Positions 9,279 to 19,703 of a stretch of DNA of 64,000 bases are shown piece after piece (the first letter of the stretch is position 1; every line of letters begins with the position of its first letter). Source of the DNA: Candidatus Egerieimonas intestinavium (GTDB taxonomy: Bacteria > Bacillota > Clostridia > Lachnospirales > Lachnospiraceae); the NCBI GenBank assembly GCA_018711815.1, contig DVHU01000099.1:1-64000 (forward strand), read 5' to 3'. Under the pieces are notes generated by a model. It was given only the letters and a program-made list of their open reading frames with translations. It searched no databases and was not told where the DNA came from. A program made the position numbers and the translations under genes.

Positions 9279-10511
9279 ATGAGAAGAGTAGTTGTGACAG
9301 GTATGGGAGCCGTTACTCCGGCGGGACTTTCTGTGGAGGAGTTCTGGAAATCCGTGAAGGAAGGAAAACATGGATTTGCGCCCATCACTCATTTTGATAC
9401 GGAGAAATATAAGGTAAAGCTGGCGGCGGAGCTTAAGGGCTTTGACCCCAAAAACTACATGGATTTCAAGTCTGCCAAGAGAATGGAGGCTTTCTGCCAG
9501 TATGCGGTGGCAGCGGCCAAGGAGGCCTTTGAGCAGGCAGGCTTTGACATGGAAAAAGAGGACGCCTGCCGGATGGGCTGTTCTGTGGGCTGCGGAATCG
9601 GAAGCCTGCAGATCGTGGAAAATGCCGTGCGCACCATTGACAATCGGGGAATCGGCCGGGTAAATCCGCTGATGGTGCCCCTGATGATTTCCAATATGGC
9701 TGCGGGAAATGTTTCCATCCAGCTGGGATTAAAGGGCAAGAGTTTAAATGTGGTGACTGCCTGCGCCACCGGAAGCCATTCCATCGGAGAGGCTTACCGC
9801 AGTATCCAGTACGGGGATGCGGACGTGATGCTGGCAGGGGGAACCGAGAGCTCCATCTGCGAGACGGGAATCGGCGGTTTCCAGGCTCTGACTACCCTGT
9901 CTACCTCCACGAATCCCGATCGCTGCTCTATCCCCTTTGACAAGGAGAGAGGCGGCTTCGTCATGGGCGAGGGCGCGGGAGTGGTTGTTCTGGAAGAGCT
10001 GGAGCATGCCCGGAAGCGCGGGGCTAAGATTTACGCGGAGCTCGTCGGCTACGGAGCCACCAGCGACGCCCACCACATCACTGCCCCGGCGGACGACGGA
10101 GAGGGAGCTGCCCGGGCCATGGGCATGGCCCTTCAGGAGGGCGGAGTTGCCAAGGAGGAGCTGACTTATATCAACGCCCACGGCACCAGCACCCACCACA
10201 ACGATCTCTTTGAGACCAGAGCCATCAAGAAGCTCTTCGGAGAGCACGCCTATAACCTGAAGATCAATTCCACCAAGTCCATCGTGGGCCATATGCTGGG
10301 CGCAGCGGGAGCTGTGGAGTTTATCGCCTGCATCAAGCAGCTGCAGGAGGGATATATCCATCCCACCCTGGGCTATCGGGAGAGAGACGAGGAGCTGGAT
10401 TTGAACTATGTTCCCCAGGGAGTACGGGAGGAGATTCCCTATGCCCTGAGCAATTCCCTGGGCTTCGGCGGACACAACGCCAGCCTGCTGCTGAAGAAAT
10501 GGGAGGAGTAA
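9279..10511 (+). CDS. fabF: 3-oxoacyl-[ACP] synthase II
   Basis: MRRVVVTGMGAVTPAG start with RBS AGGAGGAA; TACATGSHSIGEA, NAHGTSTHHND. Confidence 0.95.
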   Translation: MRRVVVTGMGAVTPAGLSVEEFWKSVKEGKHGFAPITHFDTEKYKVKLAAELKGFDPKNYMDFKSAKRMEAFCQYAVAAAKEAFEQAGFDMEKEDACRMGCSVGCGIGSLQIVENAVRTIDNRGIGRVNPLMVPLMISNMAAGNVSIQLGLKGKSLNVVTACATGSHSIGEAYRSIQYGDADVMLAGGTESSICETGIGGFQALTTLSTSTNPDRCSIPFDKERGGFVMGEGAGVVVLEELEHARKRGAKIYAELVGYGATSDAHHITAPADDGEGAARAMGMALQEGGVAKEELTYINAHGTSTHHNDLFETRAIKKLFGEHAYNLKINSTKSIVGHMLGAAGAVEFIACIKQLQEGYIHPTLGYRERDEELDLNYVPQGVREEIPYALSNSLGFGGHNASLLLKKWEE

Positions 10512-10512
10512 G

Positions 10513-10941
10513 ATGGAATTAGAGCAGATTTTAAAGCTGATTAACGCGGTTTCCCAGTCGGAGGTGGAGCACTTCCGCATGGAGGAGGGAAACCTGAAGC
10601 TGGATATTAAGAAGGCCAAGAAGAAAAAGGCAGTTCAGATGGCTGCGGAGCCCGTGGCTGCTATGACTGTTCCTGCGGCTGCGTCCATCGAGGAAGCGGA
10701 GCCCCAGGGCAATAAGGTGAAGGCGCCTCTGGTGGGTACCTTCTACAACGCGCCCTCCCCGGAGGAAGCCCCCTTCGTCCAGGTGGGCGACCGGGTGGAG
10801 AAGGGCCAGACCCTGGGAATTATCGAGGCCATGAAGCTGATGAATGAGATCCAGAGCGATTATGCCGGCGTTGTCACTGCCATTCTGGTGGAGAATGAGC
10901 AGATGGTGGAGTACGGCCAGCCGCTGTTTGTGATTCAGTAG
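10513..10941 (+). CDS. accB: acetyl-CoA carboxylase biotin carboxyl carrier protein
   Basis: Biotinylation motif IIEAMKLMNEI. Confidence 0.96.
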   Translation: MELEQILKLINAVSQSEVEHFRMEEGNLKLDIKKAKKKKAVQMAAEPVAAMTVPAAASIEEAEPQGNKVKAPLVGTFYNAPSPEEAPFVQVGDRVEKGQTLGIIEAMKLMNEIQSDYAGVVTAILVENEQMVEYGQPLFVIQ

Positions 10942-10950
10942 GAGGAAAAT

Positions 10951-11379
10951 ATGTCTGTACTTACAACCAAGGAAATTATGGAGATTATCCCCCACAGACA
11001 ACCCTTTTTGCTGGTGGACACCATCGAGGAGCTGGAGCCCGGCCGCCGGGCGGTGGGGAAGAAATGCGTGACCTACAATGAGCCCTATTTTGCCGGCCAT
11101 TTTCCCCAGGAGCCCATTATGCCCGGAGTGCTGATCATCGAGGCCCTGGCCCAGGTGGGGGCAGTGATTTCCCTGTCCATGCCGGAGAATAAGGGAAAGC
11201 TGGCTATCTTTGGAGGAATTGACAAGGCGCGCTTCCGCCGGAAGGTGGTGCCCGGAGATGTGCTGACTCTGGAGGTGGAGCTGATCCGTCAAAAGGGCCC
11301 CATGGCCATCGCTAAGGCTGTGGCCTCTGTGGACGGAAAGGTGGCCGCGTCGGCGGAGCTGACGGTAGCTATCGGATAG
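10951..11379 (+). CDS. fabZ: 3-hydroxyacyl-[ACP] dehydratase
   Basis: [31 protein letters not shown]. Confidence 0.95.
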   Translation: MSVLTTKEIMEIIPHRQPFLLVDTIEELEPGRRAVGKKCVTYNEPYFAGHFPQEPIMPGVLIIEALAQVGAVISLSMPENKGKLAIFGGIDKARFRRKVVPGDVLTLEVELIRQKGPMAIAKAVASVDGKVAASAELTVAIG

Positions 11380-11391
11380 GAATGATGAAGA

Positions 11392-12735
11392 ATGTTTGAG
11401 AAGATTTTAATTGCCAACCGCGGCGAGATCGCCGTGCGGATTATAAGAGCCTGCCGGGAGATGGGGATTAAGACTGTGGCAGTTTACTCGGAGGCGGACA
11501 GGGAAGCCCTGCATACTCAGCTGGCAGACGAGGCGGTCTGCATCGGCCCGGCTGCGGCGGCGGAGAGTTATCTGTCCGCGGAGAGGATCTTAAGCGCCTG
11601 CATGGCCACGGGAGCCCAGGCCATTCACCCGGGCTTTGGATTCCTCTCGGAGAACAGCCGCTTTGCGGAGATGTGCGGAAAATGCAATATTACCTTTATC
11701 GGTCCCTCCCCGGAGGTGATGGATAAGATGGGAAATAAATCCCAGGCCCGTCGAACCATGATGGAGGCCAAGGTTCCGGTGGTCCCCGGAACCAAGGAGG
11801 CGGTTTATGAGGCTGCCGAGGGAGAGCGCCAGGCGGAGAAAATCGGGTATCCGGTGATGATTAAGGCCTCCTCCGGCGGCGGAGGCAAGGGTATGCGGGT
11901 GGCCAAAAGCCGGGAGGAATTCCAGGAGGCTTTTCAGCTGGCCCAGATGGAGTCCCAGAGGGCCTTTGGCGACCGCACCATGTATATTGAGAAATTTGTG
12001 GAGGAGCCCCGCCATGTGGAGATCCAGATTCTGGCGGATAAGTACGGACACGTGGTACAGCTGGGCGAGCGGGACTGCTCTATTCAGCGGCATCACCAGA
12101 AGGTGCTGGAGGAATCTCCCTGCTGCGCCCTGACCCCTAAGCTTCGCAAGAAAATGGGTGAGGCGGCTGTCCGGGCGGTGAAGGCTGTGGGCTATGAGAG
12201 CGCGGGAACCATAGAGTTTCTGCTGGATAAGCACGGGAATTTTTATTTTATGGAGATGAATACCCGAATTCAGGTGGAGCATCCGGTGACGGAGATGGTC
12301 TCCGGAGTAGATTTGATCCGGGAGCAGATCTGCATTGCCGCCGGGGAACCCCTGTCGGTGAAGCAGGAGGATATTACCCTCACGGGACATGCCATCGAGT
12401 GCCGGATTAACGCGGAGGATCCCAGAAATCATTTCCGCCCCTGTCCGGGAACTGTGGAGGATCTGCATTTTCCCGGGGGCTGCGGCGTCCGCATGGATAC
12501 GGCGGTCTACAGCGGATATGAGATTCCCCCTTACTACGACTCCATGATTGCCAAAGTGATCGTCCATGACCGCACCCGCCAGGAGGCCATTGCCAAAATG
12601 CGCAGCACCCTGGGAGAGCTGGTGATCACTGGGGTGACCACCAACGTGGATTTCCTGTATGACATACTCTATCAGGAGGATTTCTGCAGCGGCCGGATTA
12701 CCACGGATTTTATTGAGAAGCATTTCGCTGGGTAG
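11392..12735 (+). CDS. accC: acetyl-CoA carboxylase biotin carboxylase subunit
   Basis: [53 protein letters not shown]. Confidence 0.97.
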   Translation: MFEKILIANRGEIAVRIIRACREMGIKTVAVYSEADREALHTQLADEAVCIGPAAAAESYLSAERILSACMATGAQAIHPGFGFLSENSRFAEMCGKCNITFIGPSPEVMDKMGNKSQARRTMMEAKVPVVPGTKEAVYEAAEGERQAEKIGYPVMIKASSGGGGKGMRVAKSREEFQEAFQLAQMESQRAFGDRTMYIEKFVEEPRHVEIQILADKYGHVVQLGERDCSIQRHHQKVLEESPCCALTPKLRKKMGEAAVRAVKAVGYESAGTIEFLLDKHGNFYFMEMNTRIQVEHPVTEMVSGVDLIREQICIAAGEPLSVKQEDITLTGHAIECRINAEDPRNHFRPCPGTVEDLHFPGGCGVRMDTAVYSGYEIPPYYDSMIAKVIVHDRTRQEAIAKMRSTLGELVITGVTTNVDFLYDILYQEDFCSGRITTDFIEKHFAG

Positions 12736-12746
12736 GAAGGAATACT

Positions 12747-14462
12747 ATGGTTAAGTTAAAGGATATGTTTCGGAAAACAGCAGACTTATCCCCCAGGGGA
12801 GAGAAGAAAAAGGGGGAAAAAGCCCCGGAGGTTCCCCAGGGCTTGTGGATAAAATGTCCCAAGTGCGGGGAGATGCTGTACAAGGAGGACGTGGTGAAAA
12901 ATTCCTACGTCTGTCCCAAATGTTCCGGGTATTTCCGGATGAAAACAAAAACCAGAATACGGATGATGGCTGACCCGGGAACTTTCCAGGAATGGGAGGA
13001 AGCGGTGGTGGGGGAAAATCCCCTGGACTATCCCGGATATGAGGAGAAGCTCTCTCAGGTGAGGGAGAAGACTCACCTGAAGGAGGCCGTCACTGTGGGC
13101 AGCTGTACCATCGGAGGCGTGAAAACCGTGCTGGGCGTCTGCGACGCCAGATTTTTCATGGGAAGCATGGGCTACGCCGTGGGCGAGCGCATCGCCAGAG
13201 CCTTTGAGCGGGCGGTTCAGGAGAAGCTGCCGGTGGTGCTGTTCTGCTGCTCCGGCGGAGCCAGAATGCAGGAGGGAATTATCTCCCTGATGCAGATGGC
13301 AAAGACCTCTGCCGCAGTGAAAAAGCATTCGGACGCCGGGCTTTTCTACCTGCCGATTCTCACGGACCCCACCACCGGAGGAGTGACTGCCAGCTTTGCC
13401 ATGCTGGGAGATATCATCCTGGCGGAGCCCGGAGCTCTCATCGGCTTTGCCGGTCCCCGGGTTATCGCCCAGACCATCGGCCAGAAGCTGCCCGAGGGCT
13501 TCCAGAGAGCGGAATTTCTGGTGGAGAAGGGGATCATCGACGGGGTTCTGGAGCGAAAGGAGATGAAGGCCACGGTGGCCCGTCTCCTGGAGACCCACAG
13601 CGCCGAGCGGGATTACCGGAAATATACGCTGCCCAAGGAGTACCAGGCCCAGGAGACTGCCGCTTCCCAGGAGAGGGGAGAGCTGGACGCCTGGGGAAGG
13701 GTTCTTCTCTCCAGAAGTACGGACAGGCCTGTGTGCGGGGATTATATCCGGGAAATTTTCGACGATTTCCTGGAGCTGCACGGGGACCGGGCTTTCCGGG
13801 ACGACGGTGCCATCCTGGCGGGAATCGCCTGGCTGAACGGTCAGCCGGTGACGGTCATCGGCCAGCAAAAGGGACGGGACGTGAAGGAGAATGTACACCG
13901 AAACTTTGGCATGGCATCCCCGGAGGGCTACCGAAAGGCCCTGCGTCTGATGAAGCAGGCGGAGAAATTCCACAGGCCCATCATCACCTTTGTGGATACC
14001 CCCGGAGCCGCCTGCGGTATCGAGGCGGAGGAGAGAGGCCAGGGGGAGGCCATCGCCCGGAATCTACTGGAGATGATCGCCCTGAAAACTCCTGTGCTGT
14101 CCATCCTCATCGGGGAGGGCGGCAGCGGCGGAGCCCTGGGCCTGGCCGTGGCCAACGAGGTCTGGATGATGGAAAACGCCACCTACTCTATTCTCTCCCC
14201 GGAGGGCTTTGCCTCCATTCTCTGGAAGGACGGCAAGCGGGCCCAGGAGGCCGCGGGAATCATGAAGATCACCGCCCGGGATCTGCAGGAGAAAAAGATT
14301 GTGGACTGGGTAATTCCCGAGGAGGAGCCTGCGGATGCCCAGCAGCTGCCCAAGATCGCAGAGCAGATGAGAGGACAGATTATCCGCTTCCTGGCAGAGC
14401 AGAAAAAGGTAAGCCCCACCAGACTGGCGGAGAATCGGTATCAGAGATTCCGTGAATTTTAG
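12747..14462 (+). CDS. accDA: fused acetyl-CoA carboxyltransferase beta-alpha (AccD-AccA)
   Basis: N-terminal Zn ribbon CPKCGEMLY...CPKCSGYF and AccD core; C-terminal AccA core ([35 protein letters not shown]); one uninterrupted 571-aa ORF. Confidence 0.93.
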   Translation: MVKLKDMFRKTADLSPRGEKKKGEKAPEVPQGLWIKCPKCGEMLYKEDVVKNSYVCPKCSGYFRMKTKTRIRMMADPGTFQEWEEAVVGENPLDYPGYEEKLSQVREKTHLKEAVTVGSCTIGGVKTVLGVCDARFFMGSMGYAVGERIARAFERAVQEKLPVVLFCCSGGARMQEGIISLMQMAKTSAAVKKHSDAGLFYLPILTDPTTGGVTASFAMLGDIILAEPGALIGFAGPRVIAQTIGQKLPEGFQRAEFLVEKGIIDGVLERKEMKATVARLLETHSAERDYRKYTLPKEYQAQETAASQERGELDAWGRVLLSRSTDRPVCGDYIREIFDDFLELHGDRAFRDDGAILAGIAWLNGQPVTVIGQQKGRDVKENVHRNFGMASPEGYRKALRLMKQAEKFHRPIITFVDTPGAACGIEAEERGQGEAIARNLLEMIALKTPVLSILIGEGGSGGALGLAVANEVWMMENATYSILSPEGFASILWKDGKRAQEAAGIMKITARDLQEKKIVDWVIPEEEPADAQQLPKIAEQMRGQIIRFLAEQKKVSPTRLAENRYQRFREF

Positions 14463-14471
14463 GAAGCTGCA

Positions 14472-14512
14472 TAAAAAAATCGCTGAGGTCGTGAGACTTC
14501 AGCGATTTTTTT
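14472..14512 (+). terminator. Rho-independent terminator (FAS operon end; convergent with rubrerythrin)
   Basis: AAAAATCGCTGAGGTC gtgag GACTTCAGCGATTTTTTT. Confidence 0.85.
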
Positions 14513-14527
14513 ATGGCCTTTTTTATT

Positions 14528-15064
14528 TTAGTAGTTCTCTACCTTTCTCTCGAAGTATGCTCTGGGATGTGCGCATACCGGGCAAACCTCGGGAGCTTCC
14601 TCTGCCTCATGGATATAACCGCAGTTGCGGCACTTCCAGCCCAGGGGAGCGTCGCCCTTGAAGGTCTTGTCCGCCTGATAGGACTCCAGAAGCTTGCGGT
14701 AGCGTTTCTCATGAGCAGCCTCTACCCGGGCTACACCCTCGAATTTTGCAGCCAGCTCCGGGAAGCCTTCCTCTCTGGCCTCTCTGGCCATTCTGGCGTA
14801 CATATCGGTCCACTCATAATTCTCACCGGAAGCGGCATCCATCAGGTTGTCAGCGATCTCATGGATTCCATGGTACTCCTTGAACCACATTTTTGCGTGC
14901 TCTTTCTCCTGATCCGCGGTCTCCAGATACAGGGCAGCCAGCTGCTCGTAGCCGGCCTTCTTGGCTGCAGAAGCGTAGTAGGTATATTTATTGCGGGCCA
15001 TGGACTCTCCTGCGAAAGCGTCCATCAGATTCTTTTCGGTTTTCGTTCCTGCGTATTTGGACAT
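14528..15064 (-). CDS. rubrerythrin
   Basis: Ferritin-like diiron N-terminus, C-terminal rubredoxin knuckle [23 protein letters not shown]. Confidence 0.93.
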   Translation of the reverse strand: MSKYAGTKTEKNLMDAFAGESMARNKYTYYASAAKKAGYEQLAALYLETADQEKEHAKMWFKEYHGIHEIADNLMDAASGENYEWTDMYARMAREAREEGFPELAAKFEGVARVEAAHEKRYRKLLESYQADKTFKGDAPLGWKCRNCGYIHEAEEAPEVCPVCAHPRAYFERKVENY

Positions 15065-15096
15065 AGTAATTACCTCCTGGTTTGATTTATGATTGT

Positions 15097-15188
15097 AAAA
15101 AAGACTGCCGCAATAGCTTATACCTGGCCAAAGAGGCCTTTGCTGCGGGACATCCCCAAGGATATGCAGTTAGTCATTGCGACAGTCT
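15097..15188 (-). ncRNA. structured intergenic RNA ending in an intrinsic terminator upstream of rubrerythrin
   Basis: Minus strand GACTGTCGCAATGA...(about 57 nt, two inner hairpins)...TATTGCGGCAGTC-TTTTTT. Confidence 0.55.
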
Positions 15189-15214
15189 CATTTTCTTTTG
15201 TATATAATTAACTA

Positions 15215-15763
15215 TTAGCCAAAGTATCTCTTCAGCAGACCCTCAAATGCCTTGCCGTGACGAGCCTCGTCTCTTGCCATCTCATGTACGGTGTCATGGA
15301 TTGCATCCAGATTTGCAGCCTTAGCGCGCTTAGCCAGATCAAACTTGCCGGCGGTAGCACCGTTCTCAGCGGCAACACGCATCTCCAGGTTCTTCTTGGT
15401 GCTGTCGGTTACAACCTCGCCCAGCAGCTCTGCAAATTTTGCAGCGTGCTCAGCCTCCTCGTAAGCTGCCTTCTCCCAGTACAGGCCGATCTCCGGATAG
15501 CCCTCTCTGTGAGCAACGCGAGCCATAGCCAGGTACATACCAACCTCGGAGCACTCTCCCTCGAAGTTAGCTCTTAAGTCAGCCAGGATATCCTCGCTTA
15601 CGCCCTGAGCAACGCCAACCACGTGCTCCGCAGCCCAGGTCAGACCCTCAGCCTGCTCCTGGAACTTGGAAGCCGGAGCCTTACATACAGGACAGACAAA
15701 ATCTGCCGGCAGGGCCTCTCCCTCGTAAACATAACCGCAAACACCACATACAAATTTCTTCAT
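15215..15763 (-). CDS. reverse rubrerythrin (N-terminal rubredoxin + ferritin-like diiron domain)
   Basis: [30 protein letters not shown] then diiron domain. Confidence 0.93.
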   Translation of the reverse strand: MKKFVCGVCGYVYEGEALPADFVCPVCKAPASKFQEQAEGLTWAAEHVVGVAQGVSEDILADLRANFEGECSEVGMYLAMARVAHREGYPEIGLYWEKAAYEEAEHAAKFAELLGEVVTDSTKKNLEMRVAAENGATAGKFDLAKRAKAANLDAIHDTVHEMARDEARHGKAFEGLLKRYFG

Positions 15764-15800
15764 AGTTGTATCTCCTTTTCTTTAATTATATTTAAATTAA

Positions 15801-15820
15801 TAATAGTAATTGTTACTGAT
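15801..15820. promoter_or_regulatory. PerR/Fur-family operator upstream of reverse rubrerythrin
   Basis: AATAGTAATTGTTACTGAT palindrome; matches the site upstream of the Fur-family gene. Confidence 0.6.
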
Positions 15821-15859
15821 ATCAATCTACCACAGTTTCTTTTGCTTGTCAAGGGATTC

Positions 15860-16249
15860 TCAGGAATTTTCTAAACATTTTTTGCAGATACCGTAAAAGT
15901 TTGTGACATAACTGTCAATTCGGCCGCCAAAATTTTTAGAAGCCGTATCTTTGATGAAATCAATATTTTCCATGTCCAAATCCATAACGCAGTGACATTT
16001 TTGGCAGATAAAATGATTGTGGGGATGTACCTGCCCGTCATAGTGATCTGCGCCGTCCCCGGTGCTCACCTTGGTGATTTCCCCGATGCTGTTGAGCAGG
16101 GCTAAATTTCGGTAAACGGTTCCCAGACTAATATTGGGATACTGCAGGCGGATATTTTCGTATATTACATCTGCTGTCGGGTGATCTGTCCGCTTTACCA
16201 GAAATTCTTTGATGGATTCTCTCTGGCGGCTGTACTTCAGCGTTCTCAC
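15860..16249 (-). CDS. Fur-family peroxide-type regulator (PerR-like)
   Basis: RTLKYSRQRESIKEFL, HPTADVIYENIR, HPHNHFICQKCHCVMDL. Confidence 0.88.
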   Translation of the reverse strand: MRTLKYSRQRESIKEFLVKRTDHPTADVIYENIRLQYPNISLGTVYRNLALLNSIGEITKVSTGDGADHYDGQVHPHNHFICQKCHCVMDLDMENIDFIKDTASKNFGGRIDSYVTNFYGICKKCLENS

Positions 16250-16267
16250 AGCTCATCCTCCTCTCAA

Positions 16268-16289
16268 TAATAGTAATGATTACTAAATT
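16268..16289. promoter_or_regulatory. PerR/Fur-family operator (autoregulatory)
   Basis: AATAATAGTAATGATTACTAAA; AGTAAT-G-ATTACT perfect palindrome. Confidence 0.6.
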
Positions 16290-16554
16290 TAATATAGCAG
16301 AGAGAAAACAGAGCTGTCAAGCATTATTTGCTGGAAAAAAATAAGTATGCACTCATATTTTACCAATTTCCGTATAACTGTATTTTAACATAAAAGAGGA
16401 AAATTATACACAAAATATTTTAAGAAAGCTTCTAAAAGTTTCATAATAGTTTTTTATATGAGGAAAGTAGTTTTTAATAGCTGGTATTGGTTGAAATTAG
16501 GGGAGTGCCGCCGTATAATGAAAATACATTAAGACTAGGGAGGAAAAGGGAACC

Positions 16555-17298
16555 ATGAGGATTATTGAAGCAAAAAATTATGAGGATATGAGCAAAAAAG
16601 CGGCGGAGATCATCGCTGCGCAGATCCTGCTGAAGCCGGACGCCGTGCTGGGTCTGGCAACTGGCTCCACTCCGGTGGGAACCTATCAGAATCTGATCAA
16701 GAAATATGAAGCCGGCGAGCTGGATTTTTCTCAGGTATCCTCTGTGAACCTGGACGAGTACAAGGGACTGTCCGGGGATCATGACCAGAGCTACCGCTAC
16801 TTTATGAATGAAAATCTTTTTAACCACGTAAATATTGACAAGAGCCGGACCTCCGTTCCCAACGGATTGGAGGAGGATGCAGCCAAGGCCTGCGCGGACT
16901 ATGACGCAGTAATCGCCGCCGCCGGCGGGGTAGATCTGCAGCTGCTGGGAATCGGCGGAAACGGACATATCGGATTTAATGAGCCGGCGGAGGAGTTCAA
17001 GGTGGGAACCCACTGCGTGAAGCTGACGGAGAGCACCATTGAGGCCAACGCTAGATTCTTTGCCTCCATCGATGATGTTCCCAAGTACGCCTACACCATG
17101 GGAATCGGAAACATTATGGCGGCAAAGACTGTACTGCTGGTGGCTTCCGGCAAGAACAAAGCCCAGGCCGTTTATGATTCTTTCTTCGGCCCGGTAACCC
17201 CCCATGTACAGGCATCCATCCTGCAGCTGCACAAGGACGCTATCGTGATTGCAGATGAGGACGCCCTGTCTCTGGCCAGAGAAAAAGGAGTATATTAA
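16555..17298 (+). CDS. nagB: glucosamine-6-phosphate deaminase
   Basis: GLATGSTPVGTYQ, NLDEYKGL, GIGGNGHIGFNEP. Confidence 0.96.
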   Translation: MRIIEAKNYEDMSKKAAEIIAAQILLKPDAVLGLATGSTPVGTYQNLIKKYEAGELDFSQVSSVNLDEYKGLSGDHDQSYRYFMNENLFNHVNIDKSRTSVPNGLEEDAAKACADYDAVIAAAGGVDLQLLGIGGNGHIGFNEPAEEFKVGTHCVKLTESTIEANARFFASIDDVPKYAYTMGIGNIMAAKTVLLVASGKNKAQAVYDSFFGPVTPHVQASILQLHKDAIVIADEDALSLAREKGVY

Positions 17299-18399
17299 AT
17301 GATTATCAAAAACGGACTGGTTTTCCAGGCGGACGGCAGTTTCCGCAAGATGGATCTTTTCGTGAAGGATCACAAGCTGGTGGCCTCCCAGGAGGAGGTA
17401 ACCGATCAGCGGGTGGTGGACGCGGAAGGTTTGAAGGTGATTCCGGGGTTGGTGGATATCCACAGCCACGGGGCCTTTGGCCATGATTTCTCGGACGCGG
17501 ACGCCCAGGGCCTTAAGGTGGTATTAAAATACGAAAAAGCTCATGGAATTACTTCCTACTGTCCCACCTCCATGACTTTGCCTCTGGAGGAGCTGGAAAA
17601 GATCTTCCAGACGGCCCACGAGGCTGGGGAGGATGAGGAGCAGGCCAGAATCGTGGGGATTAATATGGAAGGACCGTTTCTGGACGCGCCGAAAAAGGGA
17701 GCTCATGTGGAGGCCTATATCCGCAGACCCCAGGGAGAATTTTTTGAGGACTGCCAGAAGGCGGCTAAGGGGCTGATTAAGCTGGTGACTCTGGCTCCCA
17801 ACGTAGAAGGGGCCAGGGAATTTATCCGGGAATATCAGGACAAGGTGGCTATCTCCCTGGGCCATACGGCCGCAGACTATGACTGTGCCAGGGAGGCCAT
17901 GGAGGCGGGTGCTCATCATGTGACCCACCTCTACAACGCCATGCAGCCTCTGTCGCACCGGGAGCCCGGGATGATCGGCGCCGCCATCGACGACAAGGAG
18001 TGTGTGGTGGAGCTCATCAGCGATGGGATTCATATCCATCCCTGTGTGGTTCGGGCCACCTTCCAGCTGTTCCCCGGCAGAGTGGCGCTTATCAGCGACT
18101 CTATGATGGCCACGGGAATGGAAAATGGAACGTATCAGCTGGGCGGCCAGGAGGTCACCGTGAAGGATGGCAAGGCTACGCTGACCAACGGCACCATCGC
18201 CGGCTCCGCCACAAACCTGTATGACTGTATGCGCAGGGCTATTTCCTTCGGTGTGCCGGAGGGTGAGGCAATTTTGGCGGCCACGGCTGTGCCGGCCAAG
18301 AGCATTGGCGTCTTTGACCGGGTGGGCTCCATTGAGCCGGGCAAAGAGGCGGATCTCCTTTTGGTAACGGATGATCTTGAGCTGAAGCAAGTGTTATAA
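17299..18399 (+). CDS. nagA: N-acetylglucosamine-6-phosphate deacetylase
   Basis: DIHSHGAFGHDF, NMEGPFL, SLGHTAADY, HLYNAM. Confidence 0.95.
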   Translation: MIIKNGLVFQADGSFRKMDLFVKDHKLVASQEEVTDQRVVDAEGLKVIPGLVDIHSHGAFGHDFSDADAQGLKVVLKYEKAHGITSYCPTSMTLPLEELEKIFQTAHEAGEDEEQARIVGINMEGPFLDAPKKGAHVEAYIRRPQGEFFEDCQKAAKGLIKLVTLAPNVEGAREFIREYQDKVAISLGHTAADYDCAREAMEAGAHHVTHLYNAMQPLSHREPGMIGAAIDDKECVVELISDGIHIHPCVVRATFQLFPGRVALISDSMMATGMENGTYQLGGQEVTVKDGKATLTNGTIAGSATNLYDCMRRAISFGVPEGEAILAATAVPAKSIGVFDRVGSIEPGKEADLLLVTDDLELKQVL

Positions 18400-18417
18400 A
18401 ACGGAGGAAAAGCGGAA

Positions 18418-18852
18418 ATGTCTTTTTTTGACAAACTTGGGGAGCGGCTGTCGGAGACGGGCAGCGATATCGGACGGATTGTCTCAGACACCACTCAGAG
18501 AGCGAAGGAGAGCAGCCGGGCAGTGAGCCTGAAAAAGCAGATTCGGGATGAGGAGGAGAAGATTAACCAAATGTGCCTCTACATTATGCGCCTGTATCTG
18601 CGGGACGCCAAGGAGGAGGAATTTCCTTACCCGGATATGCTCAGGCTGGTGAGAGAGTCCGAGCAGAGGATAGCCAATTACTATCACGAGATAGAGATTC
18701 TGCAGATGGAGCGCCCGGTGATGCAGCCCCAGGGCCAGGAGAATCCCGGACAGGATTGTCAGGAAGGGACCCAGAAGGCTTGCCCGGCCTGCGGTTGTCC
18801 GGTATCGGACAGCAGCGTCTTCTGCGCCAACTGCGGAGCGAAGCTTCAATAA
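18418..18852 (+). CDS. zinc-ribbon domain protein
   Basis: C-terminal CPACGCPVSDSSVFCANCGAKL. Confidence 0.75.
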   Translation: MSFFDKLGERLSETGSDIGRIVSDTTQRAKESSRAVSLKKQIRDEEEKINQMCLYIMRLYLRDAKEEEFPYPDMLRLVRESEQRIANYYHEIEILQMERPVMQPQGQENPGQDCQEGTQKACPACGCPVSDSSVFCANCGAKLQ

Positions 18853-18873
18853 ATAAGAGAGAATAAGTGCGGG

Positions 18874-18912
18874 AAATCCTCACAGCATTTTCAGGGCTGT
18901 GAGGATTTTTTT
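18874..18912 (+). terminator. Rho-independent terminator
   Basis: AAATCCTCACAGC attttcagg GCTGTGAGGATTTTTTT. Confidence 0.85.
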
Positions 18913-18975
18913 GCCTGCGCCGGGGGATGATAAGGATATCCGGGGCAAAGAGTTTCCGGGAATGGAGAAAGCGAC

Positions 18976-19629
18976 ATGGAAAAAGATAAGTATCTGAAGG
19001 TTAAGCGATTTCTGGATATTGTACTCTCCCTGAGCGGCCTTATCGTATTGGCGCCGGTCTTTCTGGTGTTGATTGCGGCCATCAAAGCCGACTCGCCGGG
19101 GGCGGCCATGTTTACCCAGCGCAGGATAGGGATGGGGGGAAGAGAGTTTTTGATTTTAAAGTTTCGGACCATGCGGCAGGAGGCTCCCAATTACACGCCT
19201 ACCCATATGCTGGAAAATCCGGAGCGGCACATCACCCGGGTGGGAAGATTTCTACGAAAGACCTCCCTGGATGAGCTGCCTCAGCTGATCAACATTTTGA
19301 AGGGCGATATGGCGGTGGTGGGGCCCAGGCCGGTCATGTGGAATGAGACGGAGCTCATCGAGGCCAGACAGCGGTGCGGGGCTAACGATGTGCCGCCGGG
19401 GATCACCGGCTGGGCCCAGGTCAATGGCAGGGACCAGCTGACCCTGGAGGAGAAGGTGCGGCTGGACGGCTACTATGTGAGGCATCTGGGCTTTTGGATG
19501 GATGTTAAATGCCTGGCTCGGACGGTTATCCCTGTGCTGACCGGGAAAGGAGTGGTGGAGGGAAAGGCTGTTTTTAACAAAATCCAAAGGACAGGGACAA
19601 AAAATAAGAAAAATTTAAGAAAAAATTGA
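18976..19629 (+). CDS. polyprenyl-phosphate sugar-1-phosphate transferase
   Basis: KRFLDIVLSLSGLIVLAPVFLVLI, RIGMGGREFLILKFRTM, RKTSLDELPQLINILKGDMAVVGPRP. Confidence 0.9.
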   Translation: MEKDKYLKVKRFLDIVLSLSGLIVLAPVFLVLIAAIKADSPGAAMFTQRRIGMGGREFLILKFRTMRQEAPNYTPTHMLENPERHITRVGRFLRKTSLDELPQLINILKGDMAVVGPRPVMWNETELIEARQRCGANDVPPGITGWAQVNGRDQLTLEEKVRLDGYYVRHLGFWMDVKCLARTVIPVLTGKGVVEGKAVFNKIQRTGTKNKKNLRKN

Positions 19630-19703
19630 TTGGCGTAAGCTGCCCATGTGGTATATAATTAGGCCTAATTTAAAATCCCCAATCTTTGTTATCAGGAAAG
19701 GGA

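Noticed and set aside
11590-12723. 377-aa minus-strand ORF (and 12786-13973, 395 aa)
   Set aside because: Antisense shadows of accC and accDA.
14513-15085. 190-aa plus-strand ORF
   Set aside because: Antisense to rubrerythrin, which has clear rubredoxin and diiron motifs.
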